A stretch of DNA of 54,537 nucleotides from an uncultured Lachnospiraceae bacterium (GTDB lineage: Bacteria; Bacillota; Clostridia; Lachnospirales; Lachnospiraceae). Both the position numbers and the translations under genes were made by a program. Below are positions 9,004-17,342 of this stretch, piece by piece. The stretch is taken from positions 1 through 54,537 of the forward strand of contig CAMWPB010000028.1 in assembly GCA_947176065.1 (NCBI GenBank). Reading direction: 5' to 3'. The notes beneath the pieces were generated by a model. That model was not told where the DNA came from. It did not search any database and saw only the letters and a list, made by a program, of their open reading frames with translations. Numbering within the stretch: the first letter of the stretch is position 1; each line of letters begins with the position of its first letter.

Positions 9004-9501
9004 ATGTCCAATTATGAAATCACACCGGGAACGGCGTTCATGCAGCTTTTGCTCCACAATCATCCGGGAGCCATAGCATGGATCAACGGCAGTGAGAAGT
9101 ATCCTGACTTAAATGGTGCGGTCAAATTCTATCATACCACCTACGGAGGCGTGCTGGTGGAGGCGGAGATCTTCGGGCTTCCCAATATCAGTCTCCCCGG
9201 CTCCAGCAATTTCTACGCCATGCATATACACGATTCGGGAGACTGCAGCGACCATTTCAGCCACACGGGACTGCATTATAATCCCGGAAATATGCCGCAC
9301 CCCGGTCACGCCGGAGATATGCCGCCTCTTCTCGGCAATCAGGGATATGCGTTCAGCGTTTTTTATGATAAGAGATACATCATTCAGGAAATTATAGGAA
9401 GATCTGTGATTATCCATGAAAGGCCCGATGACTTTACCTCTCAGCCGTCCGGAAATGCGGGCGATAAGATAGGCTGCGGAAGGATAGAATGGACGGCATA
9501 A
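9004..9501 (+). CDS. Cu/Zn superoxide dismutase family protein
   Basis: The core signature is present: MHIHDSGDC, then GLHYNP, PHPGHAGDMP, then RSVIIHERPDDF and GNAGDKIGCG. The copper ligands (both His of MHIH, the His of GLHYNP, the His of VIIHER) and zinc ligands (the His residues of PHPGHAGD and its Asp) can all be matched, as can the disulfide Cys pair. Some Gram-positive homologues such as YojM lack copper ligands; this one appears complete. No signal peptide is visible, so it would be cytoplasmic unless exported otherwise. The ribosome binding site is GGGAG seven bases upstream. It would remove superoxide. Confidence 0.85.
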   Translation: MSNYEITPGTAFMQLLLHNHPGAIAWINGSEKYPDLNGAVKFYHTTYGGVLVEAEIFGLPNISLPGSSNFYAMHIHDSGDCSDHFSHTGLHYNPGNMPHPGHAGDMPPLLGNQGYAFSVFYDKRYIIQEIIGRSVIIHERPDDFTSQPSGNAGDKIGCGRIEWTA

Positions 9502-9606
9502 AATTCTAATATTCTCTTTCCTTTACAGCGTTAAATCTGTATAATTGAAATAGGGAAATGGGCGGAGGCGATGTGCTTCGGACTTATGACGCAGATGGAG
9601 GAAAGT

Positions 9607-10473
9607 ATGTTAGTATCATTAAAAGAAATCATGAAAATTGCGGAAGATAAGAAGATTGCGGTCGGCGCTTTTAATGCGGCGAATCTGGAAAGTCTGCAGG
9701 CCGTATTGGGAGCGGCCGGGGAATTGGACTATCCTGTGATTCTCCAGTTTGCACAGTGCCATGAGCCATGGATTCCGCTTGAGCTGATTGGACCGGTTAT
9801 GGTGGCGGAGGCGAAAAAGGCATCCGTTCCCGTCTGTGTGCATCTGGATCACGGCGAGACGCTGGAATATCTGGAGCGTGCGCTGGAGCTTGGGTTTACG
9901 GGAATTATGTACGACGGCTCGACGCTTTCCTATGAAGAAAATTTGAAAAATACAAAGCGGGCGGTCGCTATGGCGGCGAAAACAGGCGCTTCCGTGGAGG
10001 CGGAGCTCGGGAGCATGGGAAAACGGGAAACGGGAGCGGGGGATACAGACGGCGGAGCCGATGAGACCAAGATTTATACAGATCCGGCGCAGGCGAAAGC
10101 CTTTGTGGAGGAGAGCGGAATCGACGCGCTGGCATGTTCTTTCGGAACAACGCACGGAATCTATCTGTCAGAGCCGAAGCTGGATTTCGATGTTGTGAAG
10201 AAGGTGCGGGCGCTTACGGATGACATCCCGGTCGTGATGCACGGAGGCTCCGGCGTCAGCCGGGAGGATTACCATAAGGCAATTCAGGCGGGCGTACGGA
10301 AGATTAATTATTTTACATATATGGACAAGGCAGGGGGAAACGCGGTGGCGGAATACGTAAAAACCCTGCAGGCGCAGGAGCCGGTCTTTTTCTCGTCCGC
10401 TTCCATGGCGGGCAGGGATGCGATGAAGGCGGATGTTAAGGCGGCGATGCGGATGTTTGCGTTGGCGGATTGA
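9607..10473 (+). CDS. Class II ketose-bisphosphate aldolase
   Basis: This is a zinc aldolase of the fructose/tagatose-bisphosphate family. It has the HLDHGE metal and catalytic segment (His79, Asp81, His82), the [11 protein letters not shown] phosphate and helix segment, SFGTTHG and [10 protein letters not shown]. The length of 288 residues is normal. The start at 9607 is fixed by GGAGG five bases upstream; the open frame extends to 9571 without a binding site. It is followed after 32 nt by uridine phosphorylase on the same strand. Whether the substrate is fructose-1,6- or tagatose-1,6-bisphosphate cannot be decided from the sequence. Confidence 0.88.
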   Translation: MLVSLKEIMKIAEDKKIAVGAFNAANLESLQAVLGAAGELDYPVILQFAQCHEPWIPLELIGPVMVAEAKKASVPVCVHLDHGETLEYLERALELGFTGIMYDGSTLSYEENLKNTKRAVAMAAKTGASVEAELGSMGKRETGAGDTDGGADETKIYTDPAQAKAFVEESGIDALACSFGTTHGIYLSEPKLDFDVVKKVRALTDDIPVVMHGGSGVSREDYHKAIQAGVRKINYFTYMDKAGGNAVAEYVKTLQAQEPVFFSSASMAGRDAMKADVKAAMRMFALAD

Positions 10474-10505
10474 GAACGGGCAGCGGTAGAAAGAGGGGGT
10501 TACGC

Positions 10506-11276
10506 ATGAAAAATTACTCGGAGGATGCAAGCAGGCAGTACCACATACAGGTGGCGGAGGGCGAAGTGGGTCGCTATGTGATCATGCCCGGCGACCCCAA
10601 ACGCTGTGTGAAGATTGCGCAGTATTTTGATGATCCCGTTCTGATAGCCGACAACAGGGAGTACATCACGTACACCGGGACGCTGGACGGTGTCAGGGTC
10701 AGTGTGACCTCCACAGGTATCGGCGGCCCTTCGGCGGCCATCGCCATGGAGGAGCTTGTGCGCTGCGGCGCGGATACGTTCCTGCGCATCGGCACCTGCG
10801 GGGGTATGCAGACGGAGGTAAAGAGCGGGGACGTGGTGATTGCCACCGGGGCGATCCGCATGGAGGGAACCAGCAGGGAGTACGCGCCCATAGAGTTTCC
10901 GGCGGTGGCGAATTTAGAAGTGACAAATGCGCTGGCGGAGGCGGCAGGGGCAATGGGATGTCCCTTTCACGCGGGGGTGGTGCAGGCCAAGGATTCCTTT
11001 TATGGACAGCACGAGCCGGAGACGAATCCGGTAAGCTATGAACTGATGAACAAATGGGAGGCGTGGAAGCGGCTGGGGTGTCTGGCCTCAGAGATGGAGT
11101 CCGCAGCGCTTTTTACGGTGGCGAGCTATCTGCGGGTGAGGGCCGGAGCCTGCTTCCTCGTGGTGGCGAACCAGGAGCGGGAGAAGCTGGGGCTGGAAAA
11201 CCCGGTGGTGCATGATACCGATATGGCGATCCGTGTAGCGGTTGAGGCGGTGCGCGGTCTGATTAAGAAAGACTGA
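10506..11276 (+). CDS. udp: Uridine phosphorylase
   Basis: It belongs to nucleoside phosphorylase family I and splits uridine with phosphate to uracil and ribose-1-phosphate in the cytoplasm. Visible signatures are [10 protein letters not shown] for phosphate binding, [11 protein letters not shown], and SEMESAALF, which positions the ribose. The length of 256 residues fits Udp. The start at 10506 follows GAGGGGG at six bases. It lies in a same-strand run with the aldolase upstream and the FAD dehydrogenase downstream (gaps of 32 and 52 nt). Purine phosphorylase specificity is less likely given the overall pattern. Confidence 0.85.
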   Translation: MKNYSEDASRQYHIQVAEGEVGRYVIMPGDPKRCVKIAQYFDDPVLIADNREYITYTGTLDGVRVSVTSTGIGGPSAAIAMEELVRCGADTFLRIGTCGGMQTEVKSGDVVIATGAIRMEGTSREYAPIEFPAVANLEVTNALAEAAGAMGCPFHAGVVQAKDSFYGQHEPETNPVSYELMNKWEAWKRLGCLASEMESAALFTVASYLRVRAGACFLVVANQEREKLGLENPVVHDTDMAIRVAVEAVRGLIKKD

Positions 11277-11328
11277 GAGTGTGTCCGGGTGCGGCATTGC
11301 AGAAAACAGCCCCGGCATGGAGGCGAAT

Positions 11329-12693
11329 ATGAAATATGATGTCATTATTATCGGCGCGGGACCGGGCGGCATTTACTCGGCCTACGAGCTGACGCGGAAG
11401 AGAGCGGATTTAAAGATAGCGGTATTTGAGGCGGGACATGCGTTGGAAAAACGTCATTGTCCCATTGACGGTGACAAGGTGAAAGCCTGTGTGGGATGCC
11501 CGAGCTGTTCTATCATGAGCGGGTTCGGCGGCGCGGGCGCGTTTTCCGACGGAAAATATAATATTACCAACGATTTTGGCGGTACGCTCCACGAGCATGT
11601 GGGCAAGAAAAAAGCGATCGAGCTGATGCACTATGTGGACGAGATCAATATGAAGTATGGCGGCGAGGGGACGAAGCTGTATTCCACGGCGGGCACCCAG
11701 TTTAAGAAGCTGTGCTTACAGAACAATCTGAATCTGCTGGACGCTTCCGTGCGTCATCTGGGAACGGATATCAACTATGTGGTTCTGGAAAATCTGTATG
11801 CGGAATTAAGGGACAAGGTGGAGTTTCGCTTTGACACCCCGGTACGTACGGTGGAGCGGATGCAGGACGGCTACCGCGTGATCTGTGAAAATGGAGACTA
11901 TGAATGTGACAAGTGTGTCATATCTGTGGGGCGCAGCGGCAGCAAGTGGATGGAAAAAGTCTGCGAGGATCTTGCCATCCACACGAAATCAAACCGGGTG
12001 GATATCGGTGTGCGGGTAGAGCTTCCGGCGGTGATTTTTTCTCATTTGACGGATGAGCTCTATGAGAGCAAAATAGTCTACCGCACGGAAAAATTTGAGG
12101 ACAGTGTGAGAACCTTTTGTATGAATCCCCATGGCATTGTGGTCAATGAGAACACCAACGGCATTGTGACGGTGAATGGCCACAGCTATGAGGGCGCGGA
12201 GAAACAGACGGAAAATACGAACTTTGCGCTTCTTGTGGCGAAGCATTTCTCTGAGCCTTTTAAGGACAGCAACGGCTACGGGGAGAGCATCGCCAGACTT
12301 TCCAATATGCTGGGCGGCGGTGTGATTGTACAGCGGTTCGGGGATCTGGTGCGTGGCAGGAGGAGCAACGCCAAGCGTATAGAGGAGGGCATTATTGAGC
12401 CTACGCTTGCTGCCACGCCGGGAGACTTAAGCCTTGTCCTCCCGAAGCGGATTTTGGACGGTATTATGGAGATGATTTACGCCCTTGACAAGATTGCGCC
12501 GGGCACGGCAAATGACGACACGCTTCTGTACGGTGTGGAGGTTAAGTTCTATAACATGGAAGTGGAGATCGACGAGCATCTGGAAACGAAGCACAAGGGA
12601 CTTTATATCATCGGGGACGGCAGCGGGGTGACCCATTCCCTGTCGCACGCGTCCGCAAGCGGGGTGTTTGTGGCGCGGGAGATTGTTGGATAA
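11329..12693 (+). CDS. FAD-dependent dehydrogenase (COG2509-type)
   Basis: The N-terminus has the dinucleotide-binding motif VIIIGAGPGG. It is followed by a Cys-containing segment (KACVGCPSCSIMSGF), then GGAGAFSDGKYN, and a C-terminal FAD-closing motif GLYIIGDGSGVTHSL. These features match a family of uncharacterised FAD-dependent oxidoreductases in Clostridia. The physiological substrate is not known. The start at 11329 is supported by GGAGG at five bases; the frame extends to 11281 without support. The product has 454 residues. Confidence 0.82.
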   Translation: MKYDVIIIGAGPGGIYSAYELTRKRADLKIAVFEAGHALEKRHCPIDGDKVKACVGCPSCSIMSGFGGAGAFSDGKYNITNDFGGTLHEHVGKKKAIELMHYVDEINMKYGGEGTKLYSTAGTQFKKLCLQNNLNLLDASVRHLGTDINYVVLENLYAELRDKVEFRFDTPVRTVERMQDGYRVICENGDYECDKCVISVGRSGSKWMEKVCEDLAIHTKSNRVDIGVRVELPAVIFSHLTDELYESKIVYRTEKFEDSVRTFCMNPHGIVVNENTNGIVTVNGHSYEGAEKQTENTNFALLVAKHFSEPFKDSNGYGESIARLSNMLGGGVIVQRFGDLVRGRRSNAKRIEEGIIEPTLAATPGDLSLVLPKRILDGIMEMIYALDKIAPGTANDDTLLYGVEVKFYNMEVEIDEHLETKHKGLYIIGDGSGVTHSLSHASASGVFVAREIVG

Positions 12694-12695
12694 CA

Positions 12696-12741
12696 GTTCA
12701 GCCGGAGCGAAAGCGCGTTTTGCGGATGGGCGTGGCTGAAC
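12696..12741. repeat. Intergenic palindromic repeat, related to the 19868 element
   Basis: The arms GTTCAGCC and GGCTGAAC enclose about 30 nt with GCGTTTTGCGGATGGGCG. On the opposite strand this matches the left end of the 19868-20025 element (TTCAGC, then CACGCC, CGCAAAACGCGC) with few changes. It begins directly after the dehydrogenase stop codon. It may be a dispersed REP-like element, and could end transcription or stabilise mRNA. Confidence 0.5.
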
Positions 12742-12786
12742 GTTAAATTATAGGAGGCGGGAAATGCCTCAGAATGGAGGTATCAT

Positions 12787-13653
12787 ATGATATTAGGAGC
12801 ACTGGAGGCGGGCGGCACAAAGATGGTGTGCGCCATCGGCAACGAAAATGGAGAAATTCTGGAACAGGTTTCGATTCCCACAGAGACGCCTGAAATTACA
12901 GTGCCGAAGCTCCTTTCCTTCTTTAAGGGAAAAGAGATCGAGGCGCTGGGCATCGGATGCTTTGGACCGATTGACGTGAACCGGGAGTCCGAGACCTACG
13001 GTTATATTACCACAACACCGAAGCTGGCATGGCAGAATTTTGATATGGTGGGAACCTTTAAGAGAGAGCTTGGTGTGCCTGTGGGCTTTGACACAGATGT
13101 GAATGGCTCTGCGCTTGGCGAGTATACATGGGGCATCGCAAAGGGCCTGCATAGCTGTATTTATATTACAATCGGTACAGGTGTGGGTGTAGGTGTGATC
13201 GTGGACGGCAAACTCCTGCACGGTATGATGCACCCGGAGGGCGGCCATGTTCTTTTAAGTAAGCTGCCCAATGACACGTATGAAGGCTTCTGTCCCTTCC
13301 ATAAAAACTGCATAGAAGGTCTGGCGGCAGGACCGGCGATTGAAGGAAGATGGGGTAAGAAGGCAATCGAGCTTGCCGACAAAGAGGAAGTCTGGGAGAT
13401 GGAGGCGTATTATATCGCGCAGGCGCTTGTGGATTATACGATGCTGGTATCTCCGCAGCGAATCATTCTGGGCGGCGGCGTTATGCACCAGACCCAGCTT
13501 TTGCCCATGGTGCGCGCGAAGTTCAAGGAGCTGTTGAACGGCTACATTAAGACAAAAGAAATAGAGGATCTGGACAGCTATATTGTGGTGCAGAGTCTCG
13601 ACGACAAGCAGGGCATTATGGGAGCGCTTAAGCTGGGGATGATGGAGCTGTAG
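12787..13653 (+). CDS. scrK: ROK-family fructokinase
   Basis: It phosphorylates fructose with ATP in the cytoplasm, by family. The N-terminal ATP motif LGALEAGGTK, the catalytic region GFDTDVNGSALGEY, the ROK segment YITIGTGVGVG and the zinc site made of HPEGGH followed by CPFHKNC are all visible. The glycine-rich GGGVM follows near the C-terminus. The length of 288 residues is typical. GGAGG six bases upstream fixes the start. It follows the dehydrogenase after 93 nt holding a palindromic repeat. No sucrose hydrolase is adjacent. Confidence 0.88.
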   Translation: MILGALEAGGTKMVCAIGNENGEILEQVSIPTETPEITVPKLLSFFKGKEIEALGIGCFGPIDVNRESETYGYITTTPKLAWQNFDMVGTFKRELGVPVGFDTDVNGSALGEYTWGIAKGLHSCIYITIGTGVGVGVIVDGKLLHGMMHPEGGHVLLSKLPNDTYEGFCPFHKNCIEGLAAGPAIEGRWGKKAIELADKEEVWEMEAYYIAQALVDYTMLVSPQRIILGGGVMHQTQLLPMVRAKFKELLNGYIKTKEIEDLDSYIVVQSLDDKQGIMGALKLGMMEL

Positions 13654-13693
13654 TGCGGGTTTGCGAGTCGAGATGGAATTCAGCCAGCGGTTT

Positions 13694-14812
13694 TCACTTG
13701 GAAAAATAATCCCGCAGATACTCCGTCAGCACCCGTGCCGCTCTTTCGTGGGAGAGTTTTCCCGGATGATTATTAGAACCGACGGTTTCTTCGGTGATGC
13801 TGGGCAGCTGTAAATAGACGAGGTTATGGTCGCCGCTTTCTCTGGTATAGCGGATCATAGCCTCGTTTATTGCAAAGGAGAGGTCGTAGCTCAGCATGCC
13901 GTAGCACCAGACGATGTGTGCCTGCGGATTGTGCCTGCGCAGCATTTTCAGGAACGAAACGACGGCGTCCTCAAAGCGGTTTAAATCCTCTTCCAGATAG
14001 GTGCCGTCCGGGTTCAGGCGCTGCTTGAATGTCCGGCCTGTGGCGGGGTCATGCCAGGCGGGCTGCTGGAAGGCGGATGCGTCGTTGGTACCCAGATTGA
14101 CAATCACGGCGTCCGTCTTTCTTACAGAAAAATCATAGGGCGCAAAAGCCCCAAGGCGCTCGTTCTTTGATCCGCAGCAAAGGCCGCAGAGCTGCTCGTA
14201 GCGGGAAGGAATGTTACAGTCCGGATTGTTGTCCCAGCCGGATAACACGCCCCAGCCGCCTTTCGAAATGATATAAGCGTCCGCGCCAAGGGCCTCCGCC
14301 GTCATTTTTGCATAGTCGCGGCTGTAGCTCATGAACATGGGAATCCAGTCAAATTCTTTCTTGGCGCCGTAGGTGCCCTCCCCGGAGGTAATGCTGTCGC
14401 CTACAAATTCCAGCGTATATTTTCCGGCGGGTACAGGATAAAAGCTGCCGTCCGCCTGAAAGCCGTGAACAATAAGGCAGCAGTCCTCGTCCTCGATCAT
14501 AGCCTGCGTTTCCCGGGTTATGCGAACATTTTTAACCGGCTCCGGGTTCATGCCGCGGAACAGGCACAGGGATTGGTTCCCCGGCATCAGCATCTGACGG
14601 CTCATCAGTTTTCCGTTGACTTCTACAGTTACCCATATTTCCAGATTTTTCCAGCTAACCTCCAGGTCGGCCCAAAGCTCGGTGCCGGAAACATTTAACT
14701 CTACCGCGCTTCCGTTGAAAAAGAGCGGCAGCGGGCAGACGCCGGGAACCGTGCGGCCATGTACCTTGTAATGGGGGATTTCCTGTAAAGCATATTTTTT
14801 CAGAGTGTTCAT
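13694..14812 (-). CDS. SGNH/GDSL hydrolase, CE2-like carbohydrate esterase
   Basis: The N-terminal 130 residues form a beta-sandwich-like domain. The SGNH hydrolase domain begins with FVGDSITSGEG (nucleophile Ser near residue 139). NLGTND gives the oxyanion Asn near residue 240, and NNHPGKLSH supplies the catalytic His near residue 350. This layout matches carbohydrate esterase family 2 acetylxylan esterases. No signal peptide is seen, so a cytoplasmic role on imported acetylated oligosaccharides is likely. It starts 3 nt after the stop of the Mrr-like gene, with AAAGGCGGA as binding site, so the two are co-transcribed. Confidence 0.8.
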   Translation of the reverse strand: MNTLKKYALQEIPHYKVHGRTVPGVCPLPLFFNGSAVELNVSGTELWADLEVSWKNLEIWVTVEVNGKLMSRQMLMPGNQSLCLFRGMNPEPVKNVRITRETQAMIEDEDCCLIVHGFQADGSFYPVPAGKYTLEFVGDSITSGEGTYGAKKEFDWIPMFMSYSRDYAKMTAEALGADAYIISKGGWGVLSGWDNNPDCNIPSRYEQLCGLCCGSKNERLGAFAPYDFSVRKTDAVIVNLGTNDASAFQQPAWHDPATGRTFKQRLNPDGTYLEEDLNRFEDAVVSFLKMLRRHNPQAHIVWCYGMLSYDLSFAINEAMIRYTRESGDHNLVYLQLPSITEETVGSNNHPGKLSHERAARVLTEYLRDYFSK

Positions 14813-14815
14813 AGA

Positions 14816-15316
14816 TTATTCCGCCTTTCTTTTTTCTTTATTTGGCAGCGAGCCGTTTTCTTCTATCATCGCATCCATATAACCCCGGTCCCAGAGCAGG
14901 ATGTGCAGTTTTTTTGCAGCCTCCACGGCGGGAGAAGTGAAATACTGGTTTGTCATCACGGCGCCCACCATGCGCTCATAGTAAGCCTGTCCGCCGTAGG
15001 TGCGAAGCACGGCTTCCACGCCCACGGGACCGCTGTAGCGTTTGCACTGGACGGCATAGGTAACCCCGTCCTTTTCCGCCAGAATGTCCACGCCGAAATC
15101 GCCGCTGCCGCGGGTGACCTCCACGTCGATAAAACCCTGTGCCCGCAAAAGGTCGGCGCAGAAAAATTCAAAATCGTGTCCTTCCAGTTCGTCCATCCGG
15201 CTGATGCGCCGGTCCCGTCTGCGGCGGAGAAAAAAATCGATGAATATGATAAGTATCGCCATAAATGCGATCAGGCCGATCAGCGCGGCGAGAACCGATA
15301 TATTTGATTGTGACAT
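14816..15316 (-). CDS. Membrane-anchored Mrr-like restriction endonuclease domain protein
   Basis: One N-terminal membrane helix (SVLAALIGLIAFMAILIIF) is followed by a basic patch RRRRDRR and an Mrr_cat nuclease domain. That domain contains LEGHDFEFFCADLL, GSGDFGVDIL and the PD-(D/E)xK-type QCKRYS. Proteins with this topology are common in Firmicutes and are thought to act on foreign or damaged DNA. The start at 15316 is chosen because CGGAG lies six bases upstream; the open frame extends to 15358 without a binding site. It overlaps no gene and leads into the esterase gene. Confidence 0.75.
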   Translation of the reverse strand: MSQSNISVLAALIGLIAFMAILIIFIDFFLRRRRDRRISRMDELEGHDFEFFCADLLRAQGFIDVEVTRGSGDFGVDILAEKDGVTYAVQCKRYSGPVGVEAVLRTYGGQAYYERMVGAVMTNQYFTSPAVEAAKKLHILLWDRGYMDAMIEENGSLPNKEKRKAE

Positions 15317-15569
15317 AGAAATCTCCGTTTGAATATGATGTGGTATTTTATTTTCCATAAAAGGATTGGTTCCGTATCATGCCAGCGAAAGAAAGAGGCT
15401 GTTTGGGCCGACATGATATTATGGTAGCAGTATTTCCGCGATTTATCAACGGCTTATGCGCAAAATTTCCGGCGCGTCGGGAAACAACTCTTTTGCAAAA
15501 TGTACCGTGCGGGGATAAACGCGGCTTTTTAAGCATAGATTTATATAAAACCAGTTTACGGACTTACTT

Positions 15570-16103
15570 ATGGCGGCAGTCTTATCCAATATTTCTAATA
15601 TCATCATTCCTGTCATCCTCTTCTATATCGTGGCTTACGGTATTTCCAACCGGTGCAATGTGTATGAGGATTTTATCAGAGGCGCGAAGGACGGGTTTCA
15701 TACGGTAATACAGATCATGCCCACCCTGATCGGGCTTATGGTGGCGGTGGGCGTTTTGCGTGCCTCGGGGTTTCTGGAGTTTGTCGGAGGGCTCTTCGGA
15801 GGCGTAGCGGACAGACTCGGATTTTCCTCCGAGCTGGTGCCGCTGATGTTTGTGAAGATGTTTTCTTCCTCGGCGGCTACGGGGCTGGTGCTGGATATTT
15901 TTAAAAACCACGGGCCGGATTCTCTGGTAGGGCTGACCACCTCCATTATGATGAGCTGCACCGAGACGATTTTTTATACCATGAGCGTTTACTTTCTGGC
16001 GGCGAAGGTAACAAAGACGCGCTATACACTTAAGGGGGCTCTGCTTGCCACCCTTGCTGGGATTGCAGCGAGTATTGTACTGGCGGGAAAGCTGGTGGGT
16101 TAG
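15570..16103 (+). CDS. spmB: Spore maturation protein B
   Basis: The 177-residue membrane protein matches SpmB: an N-terminal helix, then DGFHTVIQIMPTLIGLMVAVGVLRASG, typical of the nucleoside-recognition (Gate) fold, and C-terminal helices. SpmA and SpmB are needed for proper dehydration of the spore core. The usual partner spmA is not next to it: the 210 bp upstream hold no membrane protein frame. The ribosome binding site is weak. It supports a spore-forming host. The frame that opens upstream at 15379 is judged a chance overlap. Confidence 0.85.
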   Translation: MAAVLSNISNIIIPVILFYIVAYGISNRCNVYEDFIRGAKDGFHTVIQIMPTLIGLMVAVGVLRASGFLEFVGGLFGGVADRLGFSSELVPLMFVKMFSSSAATGLVLDIFKNHGPDSLVGLTTSIMMSCTETIFYTMSVYFLAAKVTKTRYTLKGALLATLAGIAASIVLAGKLVG

Positions 16104-16132
16104 CATAAAAAATGATAAACGTTTTTCCGTTC

Positions 16133-16161
16133 TTGACATATCCATTCCGAGTGCTTATAAT
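16133..16161 (+). promoter_or_regulatory. Consensus sigma-A promoter, Uma2 copy 1
   Basis: TTGACA (16133-16138) and TATAAT (16156-16161) are separated by exactly 17 bp. The predicted transcript starts at about 16168, the first base of a motif (AAAGCATA) shared by the other two Uma2 leaders. Confidence 0.8.
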
Positions 16162-16167
16162 AAGCGC

Positions 16168-16353
16168 AAAGCATATTATTTTCTCGATAACAAATATTCG
16201 ACGTGACATTTTGCGCCGAAGTCAAACAAAACCGGCATTTATGTTTGGGTTTCCAGTCTGTGTTTCAGAATTTCTATGCTTTTAAATCAACCAAAACAAT
16301 TTAAAAGCGGGAGATTTTGTGCAGACGTCTCCTGCGGAACAGGAGGAAAGTTT
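16168..16353 (+). promoter_or_regulatory. Structured 5' leader of Uma2 copy 1 (candidate cis-regulatory RNA)
   Basis: About 186 nt separate the promoter from the ATG, and this sequence recurs in front of the other two Uma2 genes. AAAGCATA (16168-16175) can pair with TATGCTTT (16275-16282). GCTTTTAAAT (16278-16287) instead pairs with ATTTAAAAGC (16299-16308), so the two helices exclude one another. GCGGGAGA (16307-16314) can pair with TCTCCTGC (16328-16335), while CTCCTG (16329-16334) pairs with CAGGAG (16340-16345), which includes the Shine-Dalgarno. Two further internal hairpins keep pairing between copies while their bases change. This layout suggests translational control. The ligand or factor is unknown. 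Confidence 0.65.
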
Positions 16354-16965
16354 ATGGATTATGCACGAGAAGAAAGAGAGGAAGGATTTGCAGTGATCAA
16401 AGGTGGAAAACGCTACACGTTTGCAGATGTGGATGCGCTCCCCGATGAGATGAGGGCAGAGCTGATTGACGGCGAGATGTTTATTATGCAGTCGCCCGGG
16501 GAACCGCATCAGGATATCCTTGGTGAACTTTTCTGGATCATTAAATCGTATCTCAAGAGAAATAACAGGCGGTGTAAAGCCTATATGGGTCTTGGCGCAT
16601 TTATCAAAAGGGATGAATATAATTATCTGATACCGGACATATCAGTGGTCTGCGACAGGGACAGGCTCTCCCCGAAAGGCTGTCAGGGTGCGCCGGACTG
16701 GGTGATAGAGATTGTGTCGCCCTCCACAAGAAAGAGGGACTATGAGCGGAAGCTGCCCCTTTACAGGGAGACGGGGACGCGGGAGTATTGGATTGTAGAC
16801 AGAAAACGGGACGCTGTCTTTGTGCATCGGTTTGAACGGGGCGGGGAGGCTGAACGGTACAATTTTTCAGACTGCATTAAAGTGGGTATCTATGACGATC
16901 TGTATATTGATTTTTCGGAACTGGAGCTGGGTTGGGAGACATCTGAAAATACCGGCACAGCATAA
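16354..16965 (+). CDS. Uma2 family PD-(D/E)xK endonuclease, copy 1
   Basis: The product of 203 residues belongs to the Uma2 (DUF820) family of predicted PD-(D/E)xK nucleases. It has YTFADVDALPDEMRAELIDGE, then IPDISVVCD, APDWVIEIVSPS with the Glu of the active site, and the C-terminal TREYWIVD. Biological function of the family is not established. The start at 16354 is fixed by AGGAGG seven bases upstream, inside the leader hairpin. The open frame extends upstream to 16276 only because the leader lacks stops there. It is the most divergent of the three copies in this window. Confidence 0.85.
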   Translation: MDYAREEREEGFAVIKGGKRYTFADVDALPDEMRAELIDGEMFIMQSPGEPHQDILGELFWIIKSYLKRNNRRCKAYMGLGAFIKRDEYNYLIPDISVVCDRDRLSPKGCQGAPDWVIEIVSPSTRKRDYERKLPLYRETGTREYWIVDRKRDAVFVHRFERGGEAERYNFSDCIKVGIYDDLYIDFSELELGWETSENTGTA

Positions 16966-16978
16966 AATCTTTACATGC

Positions 16979-17008
16979 GAAACGGCGCTCCGTAGGGGGC
17001 GCCGTTTC
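16979..17008 (+). terminator. Hairpin terminator after Uma2 copy 1
   Basis: GAAACGGCGC (16979-16988) and GCGCCGTTTC (16999-17008) form a perfect 10-bp stem 13 nt after the stop codon. The T run is short. Confidence 0.65.
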
Positions 17009-17325
17009 AGTGTGTGAGAAGGATAGAAATGTTGGTTCAAATATATGTCAACAGCAGCTTTATAGGCAGCTGTTATGGTTAGTCGAAGCCGGTCGGCACC
17101 AAAGCAGCACCGGCGACTCCATTGTAAGTGTAGTATAACCACCGCCAAAGAATCTGAATCATCTGTTTTCGCGGGCCAAATGTTTTAATCGGCTCTGTCT
17201 TAACTACAATTAATACTATACAGGCTATTTGTGAATGTGATGTGTCAAAATTCGAAAGAAAAAAGAAAGAAAATATAAACTAAAATTTATAATTAGTACT
17301 TTCGGGAGAGTGATAGCTCTTATAA
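17009..17325. other. Gene-free stretch with one possible hairpin
   Basis: No gene is recognised here. AGTC plus GCCGG (17081-17092) can pair with CCGGC plus GACT (17110-17118) around a three-base bulge, and GTTAT and ATAAC flank this core. The rest is AT-rich and leads into the promoter of the FabT-like gene. A short minus-strand frame across the region has no recognisable product. Confidence 0.3.
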
Positions 17326-17342
17326 AGTTTGACTTTCAAACT
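17326..17342. promoter_or_regulatory. FabT-type operator
   Basis: AGTTTGACTTTCAAACT is a 17-bp palindrome with perfect seven-base arms. It closely resembles the known FabT binding motif (TTTGA-n3-TCAAA core). It overlaps the -35 box of the MarR-type gene immediately downstream, so autorepression is expected. Confidence 0.75.

Noticed and set aside
15379..15708. Frame overlapping the start of spmB
   Set aside because: No recognisable product; it overlaps a well-supported membrane protein in another frame.
16276..16353. N-terminal extension of Uma2 copy 1 starting at ATG 16276
   Set aside because: It lies in the conserved leader, is not shared as protein with copies 2 and 3, and the strong AGGAGG precedes 16354.
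17009..17325. Possible tRNA or known riboswitch in the gene-free stretch
   Set aside because: No T-loop or acceptor pairing was found, and no known riboswitch core could be matched.
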